DNA from: Stenotrophomonas sp. BIGb0135 | Lineage (GTDB): Bacteria; Pseudomonadota; Gammaproteobacteria; Xanthomonadales; Xanthomonadaceae | Direction of reading: 5' to 3' | Assembly: GCF_024810105.1 (NCBI RefSeq) | Contig: NZ_JANUDX010000010.1 | Span: forward strand, 1-64,000 | DNA length: 64,000 bases | In this document: positions 9,284 to 17,900 of the stretch, piece by piece | How the letters are laid out: the number at the start of each line of letters is the position of its first letter | Position numbering within the stretch: position 1 is the first letter of the stretch | Notes under the pieces: model-generated | Told to the model about the DNA's origin: nothing | Seen by the model: only the letters and a program-made list of their open reading frames with translations | Databases searched by the model: none | Made by a program: the position numbers and the translations under genes

Positions 9284-10518
9284 GCAACCACCGTGTACTG
9301 ATCCTGGAAGACCAGCCGTTCCAGCGCGGCTTCCTGGCCAACATGTTCAATGCCGCGCCCGGCATCGCCACCGACACCTGCGGTGATGCGGCGCATGCGG
9401 TGGAGATGTGCCACTGGCGCCGCTACGACCTGGTCGTGACCGACCTGATGATGCCGGGCGTGGATGGCATCCAGTTCATCCAGGCGCTGGCCGCGCAGGA
9501 GCATCGGCCGATGCTGGCGCTGGTCAGTTCGGCGTCGCAACGGATGATGGCCTCGGCACGCCTCATGGCCGAATCGCTGGGCATCACCGTGCTCGGTATC
9601 CTGCCCAAGCCCGTCGCCCCCGCCGACGTCGGCGAACTGCTGGCCCAGCTTGAACTGGCGAGCGCCGACGCCGCGCCGGCGAGCACAGCGGCCGAGGCGC
9701 CGATCGTGGCCAGCCGCGAGCGCCTGTGCGAGGCGATCAGCGGGGGCCAGATCACCGCCTGGTTCCAGCCGAAGAAGTCGCTGGACTCGGGCCTGGTGGT
9801 GGCCGCCGAGGCGCTGGTGCGCTGGCGTCATCCCGAGCACGGCACGCTGCAGGCCGGTCGCTTCCTGCCGCTGATCCAACAGCATGGACTGGAGCCGGCG
9901 CTGCTGCGGCATATTCTCAAAGCCAGCGTGCAGGCACAGGCGCGTTGGCGCGAACAGGGCTTCCGTATCCCGGTGTCGATCAACCTGCCGCCGCACCTGC
10001 TGGAGCGCAGCAGCCTGCCCGATGAACTGCTGGAGCTGACCCTCACGCATGGCGGTGTTCCCGCCGATCTGTGCTTCGAGCTGATGGAAAGCAGCACCAC
10101 CCACCACGTCAGCGACTACTACGCTGGCGCCTGCCGGTTGCGCATGAAGGGCTTCGGGCTGGCCCAGGACGATTTCGGCCAGGGCCTGAGCTCGGTGCAC
10201 AACCTGGTCAGCACCCCCTTCACCGAGGTCAAGATCGACCGTGCGCTGGTGCGCGGCTGCGCGCGCGACCCGGCGCTGCACAGCGCGCTGGCCACGGTGA
10301 TCGCGCTGGGCAGCAAGCTGGGCCTGAACATCGTCGCCGAGGGGGTGGAGACCGATGCCGAGCTGGCCACCCTGCGCAGGCTGGGCTGCAACCAGGTCCA
10401 AGGGTTCCTGATTTCGCGCGCGATTCCCGCCGAAACCTTTGGTGCATTGCTGGACCAGGAAAAGGCCGCGCACCGGCACACCGACCTGGGCCACCCGGAC
10501 ACCCGCGCCACGCGCTGA
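9280..10518 (+). CDS. Response regulator with EAL phosphodiesterase domain (RocR/SadR/VieA-like)
   Basis: 412 residues. Receiver domain 1-125 with Asp55 in VVTDLMMPG, then an EAL domain about 155-400. Residues used for c-di-GMP hydrolysis are present: Glu in AAEALVRW (near 178), Asn in SINLPPH, Glu in ELMES, both Asp in DDFGQG, Lys in KIDRALV, Glu in IVAEGVET and Gln in QVQGF. It should be an active, phosphorylation-controlled phosphodiesterase that lowers c-di-GMP. The start is GTG at 9280, inside the stop of the kinase gene, with CAGGAG upstream. Position between two hybrid kinases recalls the Pseudomonas Roc1/Sad system (RocS1, RocR, RocA1). EAL loop 6 reads DDFGQG rather than DDFGTG. Confidence 0.9.
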   Translation: MSNHRVLILEDQPFQRGFLANMFNAAPGIATDTCGDAAHAVEMCHWRRYDLVVTDLMMPGVDGIQFIQALAAQEHRPMLALVSSASQRMMASARLMAESLGITVLGILPKPVAPADVGELLAQLELASADAAPASTAAEAPIVASRERLCEAISGGQITAWFQPKKSLDSGLVVAAEALVRWRHPEHGTLQAGRFLPLIQQHGLEPALLRHILKASVQAQARWREQGFRIPVSINLPPHLLERSSLPDELLELTLTHGGVPADLCFELMESSTTHHVSDYYAGACRLRMKGFGLAQDDFGQGLSSVHNLVSTPFTEVKIDRALVRGCARDPALHSALATVIALGSKLGLNIVAEGVETDAELATLRRLGCNQVQGFLISRAIPAETFGALLDQEKAAHRHTDLGHPDTRATR

Positions 10519-10597
10519 GCCTTTGCCGGCCGGCATTCACCACGCCATCCAGCGCGGCCCCGCATCCTTGCGCATCCGGACGCAGCGGTCGACGATC

Positions 10598-10628
10598 GCG
10601 GGGGCATGCAGCATCGCGCTGCCCCCGC
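10598..10628. repeat. Inverted repeat upstream of the second hybrid kinase
   Basis: Perfect 9-bp arms GCGGGGGCA / TGCCCCCGC around a 13-nt loop, in the 140-nt gap between the EAL gene and the second kinase. There is no T tract, so it may attenuate transcription, serve as an operator, or do nothing. TACGCT just after it could be a -10. Confidence 0.5.
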
Positions 10629-10658
10629 GCTACGCTGCCACCACCAGAAGGGGATTCC

Positions 10659-13600
10659 ATGCCCGAGGCCGCACCCATCCGCCAGCTCGCCCGCCGTTCG
10701 CTGCGCGTCCATGCGCTGCTGATCGGCGTGATCGTCCTGGCCACGATCCAGGCCGGGCTGGTGCTGTCGACCACGCTGCAGTTGCTGCGCGAAGAACAGG
10801 ACAAGATCGAGTTCCACTTCCGCCGCCTGGATGGCGCGCTGCAGGAACAGGAGCGCTTCATGCGGCGCTGGCGCGCCCATGATCACGAGCGGGCAGCGCT
10901 GCCCGGCGGTCCACCGGGAACCGTCCACGGCCAGCCACTGTCGGGCAGCGTGGAGGCCGCCAATCCGGCACGGGCCTATATCCCGTTCTCGGTACTGCAC
11001 GACCAGACGCCGCCACCGCCCACGGCATCGGCGCTGGGCGGGCGATTCTCGGGCTTCTACGGCGCGTTCTGGGCGGAATCGCTGTACCCCTCGCCGCGCT
11101 GCCTGCTGGTCAGCGGCGAAGGCACGGCGGGATTGCTGGTGCCGCTCACGGTGGACGACATCGATCCGGTGCGGCCCGCCTCGGCATCGATGCAGGCGCT
11201 CCTGAACTACATCCACGCGGTGGCAGCCAGTGTCTCGCTGCAGCGTGGCGATGTGCGCTGGTTCCAGCGCGATCCCGGCGATGGCAACAACCGCCTGCTG
11301 TCGATCGCGCAGGCACCGCAGGACATCGGCGCGTGGGGCGATACGGACGCCCGGGCCATGCCGGCGATCGCCTGCCTGCTGGACCTGACGCGCCTGGACG
11401 ACCGTCGTCAGCTGCTGGGCGAGACGATCTACGACCAGTTGTCCATCATCGACCCTAACGGTCGACCGGTGCACGGCCCACACCTGGAGGGCAGCGGCGC
11501 GCAGCGCAGCTTCACCCGTGACGGCGTGGTCTACCGCATGCGAACCAGCGACGGCTGGCAGGCCGTGTACCAGGTGCGCTGGGCGCGTCTTCTCAGCCAT
11601 CCCCGCGGGCCGCTGATCGGCAGCGTGATCGCCGCGCTGCTGCTGGCGCTGGGGGGCGTGCTGGTGCTGCGCAGCTATCGGCGCTCGGTGCTGGTCCCGC
11701 TGCGCGAGAATCATGAGCGTCTGCTGGAGAGCGAAGCGTTCAGCCGCACCGTGCTGGACGCGGCCCCCATCGGTCTGTGTCTGCTGCGCCAGCGCGACGG
11801 CCAGGTGATCCTGGAGAATGCCCTGGCGCGCAACTGGCTGGGCGAGTCGCCCGACGCACCCGGCTGGCATGGCGGCTGGCGCGACGATGCGTGGGCCGAC
11901 GCGGAGACCCAGCGCCCGGCCACGCGGCCCTACACCACGCCCGACGGACGCCACCTCCTGGTGACCGTCACCGCTGCACGCTACCGCCGCGAGCCGGTGA
12001 TGCTGTGCCTGTTCATCGACCTCACCGCCCAGCACGACGCCGAGCGGGTGCTGCAGCAGGCGCGCGTGGCCGCCGACCAGGCCAACCGGGCCAAGAGCCT
12101 GTTCCTGGCCACCATGAGCCATGAAATCCGCACGCCGCTGTACGGTGTGCTGGGCACGCTGGAGCTGCTCGGACTGACCCCGCTGGACAGCCGCCAGCAG
12201 GAATACGTGGGCACCATCCAGCGCTCTTCCTCCACGCTGATGCAGTTGATCAGCGACATCCTGGACGTATCCAAGGCCGAGGCCGGGCAGCTGGTGCTGG
12301 AACCGGTCGCGTTCTGTCCGGCCGGATTGACCGAGGAAGTACTGCGCTCGTATGCCGGTTCGGCCACGCGCAAGCGCCTGCAGCTGTATGCCTGCATCGA
12401 CGGCAATGTGCCGGCATTGGTGATCGGCGATGCCGCGCGCATCCGGCAGGTGCTCAACAACCTGATCAGCAACGCGATCAAGTTCACCGACGCCGGCCGT
12501 ATCGTCGTGCGCCTGCGTGCGGTGGACGCGACAGGGGCATTGCCGCGGCTGAGCTGGCAGGTGGCCGACACCGGCATCGGCATCCAGCAGGAACACCAGG
12601 CGCGGCTGTTCGAGCCGTTCTACCAGGCCAATCCGGGCACCGATGCCATGCGCGGCACTGGCCTGGGGCTGGCGATCAGCGCGCACCTGGTGGAGTTGAT
12701 GGGCGGTGAACTGCGGGTGGTCAGCGACAGCGGGCTGGGCAGCAGTTTCAGCTTCGACCTGCCGCTGGACGAAAGCCCCGCCCTCGCCGAGCAGCGTCCG
12801 GGCTTCGACGGGCACGACGTGGTCTACGTGCGCTCGCCATCGCGCGAACTGGCCGACAACCTGTGCGAGCGCCTGCGTCAGCGTGGCGCTGCCGCACAGG
12901 TCTACCACAGCGAATCGGCGCAGAACTTCAGCACGCATACCCCCTTGCTGGACGTGCTGCTGGACGAACACGACCCGGGCTGGAGCGGGCCGCACGTGGT
13001 GGCCAGGACCGATGGTGGTGACCATCCCGAGCGGATCGACGGGCGCTGGGAGGTGTCCATGCACAACCTGGATGCCATGGTGGACGCACTGCTGATGGCG
13101 ATGGGGGGCGATGCGCCTCGGCAGGCGCCGACCGCGGCGCCGCAGTTCCGTCGGCTCGGGCTGCACGTCCTGGTCGCCGAGGACAACCCGATCAACCAGA
13201 TGATCCTGCGCGAACAGCTGGAACAGCTGGGCTGCCATGCGGTGGTGGCCAGCGATGGCGACGAAGCACTGGGCTACTGGGCACAACGCCGCTTCGACGC
13301 GGTGCTTACCGACGTTAACATGCCGCACATCGATGGCTATGCCCTCACCCGCCGGCTGCGTGCGGACGGCGTGCGCGTGCCGATCATCGGCGCCACCGCC
13401 AATGCCGCACCGGAAGAGCGCGAGCGCTGTCGTAGCGCCGGCATGGACAGTTGCCTGGTCAAGCCGATCTCGCTGCAGGCGCTGTACCGCCAGCTCAGTG
13501 GGTTGGCCGGACCGATCGCCCCGACCGCGGTGGACCTTTCACCGCCCCGCGATGTGCCGGTCGATACGCTTGTCGTCTCCGACCACCTGCGCGCGCTGTT

Positions 13601-13877
13601 CCTTACCACCATGCGCAGCGACCTGCAGGGTCTGTCTGCGGCCGTTGAACGCAACCAGGCCAACGAGGTGCGGCAGATGCTGCATCGCATCCGCGGGGCG
13701 TTGGTGATGGTCTCGGCGCAACGCCTGGTCGACGTCGCCCAGGTGATCGAAGATAGAATCGCCGCCGGCGCAACGGTAATGGCGTGCAGCGCGGCAGCGG
13801 AGGCCTTCCTGGTTGAACTGGAACGGGCGCTGGTGCGGCTGGAACGCTCGCCGCCGGAGGCCACCGATGTTCCCTGA
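10659..13877 (+). CDS. Hybrid sensor histidine kinase with receiver and Hpt (BvgS-like)
   Basis: 1072 residues. TM1 about 17-40, periplasmic sensor, TM2 about 317-338, PAS-like linker, HisKA (MSHEIRTPLYGVLG, His488), HATPase (DTGIGIQ, GTGLGLAI), receiver with Asp885 in VLTDVNMPHIDG, and a C-terminal Hpt with His1009 in MLHRIRGAL. The cytoplasmic half is closely similar to the kinase at 6431-9283 (same HisKA motif, LISDILDVSK, NAIKFTD, IIGATANA), so the pair looks like a duplication, while the periplasmic parts differ. The ATG at 10659 has AGAAGGGG upstream; the open frame extends further but overlaps the EAL gene. Its Hpt most likely passes phosphate to the RcsB-like regulator 30 nt downstream. 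Confidence 0.92.
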   Translation: MPEAAPIRQLARRSLRVHALLIGVIVLATIQAGLVLSTTLQLLREEQDKIEFHFRRLDGALQEQERFMRRWRAHDHERAALPGGPPGTVHGQPLSGSVEAANPARAYIPFSVLHDQTPPPPTASALGGRFSGFYGAFWAESLYPSPRCLLVSGEGTAGLLVPLTVDDIDPVRPASASMQALLNYIHAVAASVSLQRGDVRWFQRDPGDGNNRLLSIAQAPQDIGAWGDTDARAMPAIACLLDLTRLDDRRQLLGETIYDQLSIIDPNGRPVHGPHLEGSGAQRSFTRDGVVYRMRTSDGWQAVYQVRWARLLSHPRGPLIGSVIAALLLALGGVLVLRSYRRSVLVPLRENHERLLESEAFSRTVLDAAPIGLCLLRQRDGQVILENALARNWLGESPDAPGWHGGWRDDAWADAETQRPATRPYTTPDGRHLLVTVTAARYRREPVMLCLFIDLTAQHDAERVLQQARVAADQANRAKSLFLATMSHEIRTPLYGVLGTLELLGLTPLDSRQQEYVGTIQRSSSTLMQLISDILDVSKAEAGQLVLEPVAFCPAGLTEEVLRSYAGSATRKRLQLYACIDGNVPALVIGDAARIRQVLNNLISNAIKFTDAGRIVVRLRAVDATGALPRLSWQVADTGIGIQQEHQARLFEPFYQANPGTDAMRGTGLGLAISAHLVELMGGELRVVSDSGLGSSFSFDLPLDESPALAEQRPGFDGHDVVYVRSPSRELADNLCERLRQRGAAAQVYHSESAQNFSTHTPLLDVLLDEHDPGWSGPHVVARTDGGDHPERIDGRWEVSMHNLDAMVDALLMAMGGDAPRQAPTAAPQFRRLGLHVLVAEDNPINQMILREQLEQLGCHAVVASDGDEALGYWAQRRFDAVLTDVNMPHIDGYALTRRLRADGVRVPIIGATANAAPEERERCRSAGMDSCLVKPISLQALYRQLSGLAGPIAPTAVDLSPPRDVPVDTLVVSDHLRALFLTTMRSDLQGLSAAVERNQANEVRQMLHRIRGALVMVSAQRLVDVAQVIEDRIAAGATVMACSAAAEAFLVELERALVRLERSPPEATDVP

Positions 13878-13907
13878 GTTTTGCTCCTGCCGGTGCCGAG
13901 AACACGC

Positions 13908-14549
13908 ATGAAGACCAAGATCGTCATTGCCGATGACCACCCGATCGTGCTGGCTGGCATCCGCGATGTCATCGACGGCGACTCGCGCCTGGAGGTGGTC
14001 GGCCAGGCGCAGAGCCCGGCGGCGCTGGTCGAGTTGATGCAGACGCTGGCACCGGACATCGTCATCACCGACTACAACATGCCCGGCGATGACGCCCTCG
14101 GCGATGGCATCAAGCTGATCTCCTACCTGCTGCGCAACTTCCCCGATGTGCAGGTGTTGATTCTGACCATGGTCTCCAATCCGTCGATCATCGCCGAGAT
14201 GTACCGGGCCGGCGCCAGCGGCGTGGTGCGCAAGAGCGGGGACCTCAAGGAACTCAACGTGGCCCTGTCCGCGTTGCTGGCCCAGCGCGTGTACCGCTCG
14301 CCGGACCTGCCCCGCGAGGAGGCCCTGCCCGAGGCCGGCGACGCCTCTTCGGCCTCGCTGCTGTCCCCGCGCGAGTTCGAGGTGATCCGGCTGTTCGCCA
14401 ACGGCCAGAGCGTGGGCGACATCGCCAGGCGCCTGAACCGCAGCGGCAAGACCGTCAGCACCCAGAAGGTCAACGCGATGCGCAAGCTCGGCGTCAAGAC
14501 CGACCAGGAGCTGATCACCTTCTGCCTGTCCTCGGACCTGTTCAACTGA
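13908..14549 (+). CDS. RcsB-like NarL/LuxR-family response regulator
   Basis: 213 residues. Receiver with IADDHPIV at the N-terminus, phospho-acceptor Asp55 in IVITDYNMPG, and the RcsB-like insert GDDALGDGIKLI. C-terminal LuxR-type helix-turn-helix about 148-195 (LSPREFEVIRLF, RRLNRSGKTVSTQK, MRKLGV). Spacing, insert and HTH resemble E. coli RcsB and RocA1/BvgA-type regulators. It is expected to bind DNA when phosphorylated through the Hpt of the kinase 30 nt upstream. Candidate sites are the shared blocks at 6379-6424 and 14643-14688. A start further upstream would be TTG; ATG 13908 aligns with the family. Confidence 0.9.
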   Translation: MKTKIVIADDHPIVLAGIRDVIDGDSRLEVVGQAQSPAALVELMQTLAPDIVITDYNMPGDDALGDGIKLISYLLRNFPDVQVLILTMVSNPSIIAEMYRAGASGVVRKSGDLKELNVALSALLAQRVYRSPDLPREEALPEAGDASSASLLSPREFEVIRLFANGQSVGDIARRLNRSGKTVSTQKVNAMRKLGVKTDQELITFCLSSDLFN

Positions 14550-14570
14550 GCAGGCGCAGGGCCTGCCCGG

Positions 14571-14613
14571 GGCAGTCAGTGAACGCGGCCGCCTGCCGCG
14601 TTCACTGACTGCC
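14571..14613 (+). terminator. Long hairpin after the RcsB-like gene
   Basis: A perfect 18-bp stem (14571-14588 with 14596-14613) and a 7-nt loop begin 21 nt after the stop codon. There is no T tract, so it is an intrinsic-terminator-like or RNA-protecting hairpin rather than a classic terminator. It insulates the signalling operon from the autotransporter promoter 30 nt further on. Confidence 0.55.
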
Positions 14614-14642
14614 GGGCCAACCACGCCGCCGGCCGCCGCCCA

Positions 14643-14688
14643 TTTTAGGGATCGCCTGATGTCGCCCGTGGCGGCCACTGCCTAGCCT
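14643..14688 (+). promoter_or_regulatory. Promoter block of the autotransporter, twin of the kinase promoter
   Basis: TTTTAGGGATCG (14643-14654), CCTGATGT, then CCTAGCCTG with a -10 like TAGCCT (14683-14688). Compared with 6379-6424, 19 of the first 20 bases match, 8 of 9 around the -10 match, and the distance is identical without gaps, while the 18 bases between differ freely. The inverted repeat TAGG-N6-CCTGA fits a NarL-family dimer. The expected start is near 14695, leaving a leader of about 230 nt. Confidence 0.6.
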
Positions 14689-14692
14689 GTGC

Positions 14693-14722
14693 ATACCGGC
14701 AGCGCAGTGGTCGCGCCGGTAT
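14693..14722 (+). promoter_or_regulatory. Hairpin at the 5' end of the autotransporter leader
   Basis: A perfect 8-bp inverted repeat ATACCGGC (14693-14700) / GCCGGTAT (14715-14722) lies at the predicted transcript 5' end. Such a hairpin could stabilise the message or tune translation; no direct evidence. Confidence 0.4.
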
Positions 14723-14927
14723 GGCTTCAAGGACGCCCCAGATGCACGCCCCCGCGTGTCGCGGCGATGGCGCTGCCATCTGCCCCCTCCCCCCGCGCCT
14801 TGTCGCCATGCGGCGTTGCCGGCCTGTGCCGTTGACGCCGCGACGGTGGTCGCCGACGGCGATCGACATGGTCTGCAGATCCGTCTGGCCCACGCCGGGC
14901 GGCTGCCTTGCGACGAGAAGAAGCAGG

Positions 14928-17900
14928 ATGAACAGAATCTACCGGTTGGTGCGGGACCCCGTGAATGGACGCTGCAAGGTGGTGTCCGAACTTGCACGGC
15001 AGCGTGGCACGGTGTCCGTGACGACGCCCGCGGTCCGCGCCGGACTGCCGACCCGGATCGCGCTCGGCGCGGCACTGCTGGCGGCCCTGCCTGCCAGCGC
15101 GCTGGACTACACCGCGCCGATCACGGTCAACGCAGGCGAGTCGCTCGACCTGGCCAGCGGTGACAGCGTGCTGCACACCGGCAGCAGCTACGCGGTGACC
15201 GTAACCGGTCGGGACGCCACGCTGCACGCCACCGACCTGGACCTGCGCGTGACCGGCAATGGCAGCGGAATCGGTGTCCTGGCCGGCGGCAGCGTGCAGA
15301 TCGAGGGCGGCCACATCCAACTGGGCGACGGTAGCGCCAGCGTAGGCTATGCCTTGAATGCCAGCGGCGCGGGCAGCGTGATCCGCGCCAACAACCTGGT
15401 CATCGATGCATATCGCAACGGCTCCGGTTACGGCACGGTCAATGCCACCAGCGGCGGCAAGGTCTGGCTGACCGGCGGCCGCGTCAGCAGCGGCGGGCAT
15501 GCGCTGTACGCCACCGGCAGCGGCAGCGAGCTGCACGTCACCGGCACCGAGATCAACAACGGTGGCAACAGCGCGGTGTATGCCGAAGGCGGCGCGCTGC
15601 TGGCGATGGAATCGCTGCAGCTCAGTTTTGCCCCGGGCAACAACGGTTACAGCGGCCGCCTGTCGTCCAGCGGCACCGGCAGCGTGCTGTCGCTGACCGA
15701 TGTGGACGTGGTCAACGGCTACTTCGACATCAGCGAAGGTGGCCTGCTGCGCATCAACGGCGGCAGCGCCACCACCAACGGCGGCAGCATCCGCCTGCTC
15801 GGCAACCGGACCAAGGGGATTTACGCATCGGCCGAGATAACCGGCGGAACGTTCGAGACCACCGGCGGCTACGGCGTCAACGTCAACGACTGGGGCAAGC
15901 TCAGCGCCAACGGCGCACATTTCACCGTGCGCGATGGCCAGTCGGGGCTGTGGTTGTCCAGCGCCGCCTCGTTGGCCGATCTGACCGATACGGTGATCAG
16001 CACCTATGGCACCAACGGCTATGGCCATGGCGTGGACGTCTGGGGCGGCACCGCGACAATAACCGGCGGCAGCATCGACACACACGGTGACGGCGTCTAC
16101 GGCCTGCGTGCGTCGGGCAGCAATCCGCCCACGGCGTATTCGCGCATCCGCGCCAAGGGCTTGGACATCACCACCTACGGCAACGGCGGTGGCGGCGTGT
16201 TCCTGGGCGGCAGCACGGCCGACGCGCAGCTCGAGGGCGGCCACATCACCGTGCTGGGCAATGCGGCGTTCGGCATCGTGCAGATGAACACCGCACAGCT
16301 CACTGCGGACACCCTGAGCATCCATGCCAAGGGCGCAGGCAGCGGTGCCTACCGCTCCTACATCACCGTGTTCGGCCCGCACTGGGACCGCCTGACCTTC
16401 AACAACAGCCAGCTGCAGACCGAAGACGGTCCCGCGCTGTGGCTGCAGGGCAGCAATCACGCGCTGACGCTCGTCAACACCGACGTGGTCGCGCGACAGG
16501 CCGGCAGCGTGGACGATGGCCGGCTGTTGCGGGTCAGCGATACCGTGTTCACCGATGGCAGCTCGGTGGCGACCTCCGACATTCTTTTCAACGCCGACAA
16601 CAGCCGCCTGACCGGCGATGTCGTGGTGGACAGCGCCACCGCCAACGTGGAGATGACGCTGGCCAACGCCAGCGTGCTGACCGGCGCCTTGCGCGGCGAC
16701 AGCGGCTTCCACGTGGCGTCGCTGTCGCTCGATGACAGCAGCCGCTGGAACCTGCGCGGCGACTCCACCGTGGGTACGCTGCAGCACGCGGGCACCATTG
16801 CGTTCGTCGCACCCACGCAAGGCGATTTCAAGACCTTGACCATCACCGGCGACTACGTCGGCAATGGCGGCACGTGGGTGATGAATCGCCAGCTGGGCGA
16901 TGACGGCTCGGCGGGCGATGCGCTGGTGATCCAGGGCAACAGCAGCGGCACCGCGACCGTGCGGGTGGACAATGCCGGTGGCGCCGGGGCGCTCACCAGC
17001 GAAGGTATCCGCCTGATCAGCGTGGCCGGCCAGTCCGACGCGCAGTTCGCGCTGCAGGGCCGCGCCGTGGCCGGTGCCTACGACTACTTCCTGTACAAGG
17101 GCGGGGTGCGCACGCCGGATGACGGCAACTGGTACCTGCGCTCGGAATATGTGGCGCCGGTGGATCCACCGGTCGATCCAGTCGATCCAGTCGATCCAGT
17201 CGATCCAGTCGATCCGGTGGCGCCGGTCGACCCGGTGGATCCCGCAACGCCGGACCCGGTCGATCCGGTCGATCCGCTTGATCCGGTGGATCCGGGCCCC
17301 AAGGTCGAACGCCCGGAGCCGGCCATCTATCTGGCCAACCAGTCGGCCGCCCTGCGCATGTTCCAGCAGAGCCTGCACGACCGTGCCGGCGATCCGGGTA
17401 CCCGTGTCGACGCCGCTGGGTCGCGCGGCGCGCTGGCGTGGGCACGTGTACGCAGCGGCCACCTGGACCGCCACGCCGGCGGCGAGCAGATCCGCGTGGA
17501 CAGCCGCGTCGACAACCTGATGGTCGGCGTTGGCCACGACCTTGCCGCCAATGCGGGCGGCCAGCTGCAACTGGGGCTGATGGGAGGCCACGGGCGCGCC
17601 AGTAGTGATGCCGTATCGACGGTGACCGGGTACACCGCGCGCGGCGTGGTCACCGGTAGCAGCGTCGGCGCGTACGGTACCTGGCTGCAGGATGCCGACA
17701 TGCAGCGCGGCGCGTATGTGGACAGCTGGGTGCAGTACAGCCGCTTCCGCAACCGGGTGCAGGGTGAGGGGCTGGCCGAGGAACGCTATCGTTCGCGCAA
17801 CTGGAGTGGCTCGGTGGAAGCGGGCTACGTCCTGCCGCTGCAGCGCAACGCCGATCGCGGCCTGTACCTGGAACCGCAGTTGCAGGTCGTCCACAACCAT

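Noticed and set aside
10119-13328. Long open frame antisense to the second hybrid kinase
   Set aside because: Low-complexity product without motifs, opposite a kinase with all catalytic residues.
14721-14927. Longer N-terminus for the autotransporter from 14721
   Set aside because: The ESPR must be N-terminal; the extra 69 residues are Arg/Pro-rich and lie in the predicted leader.
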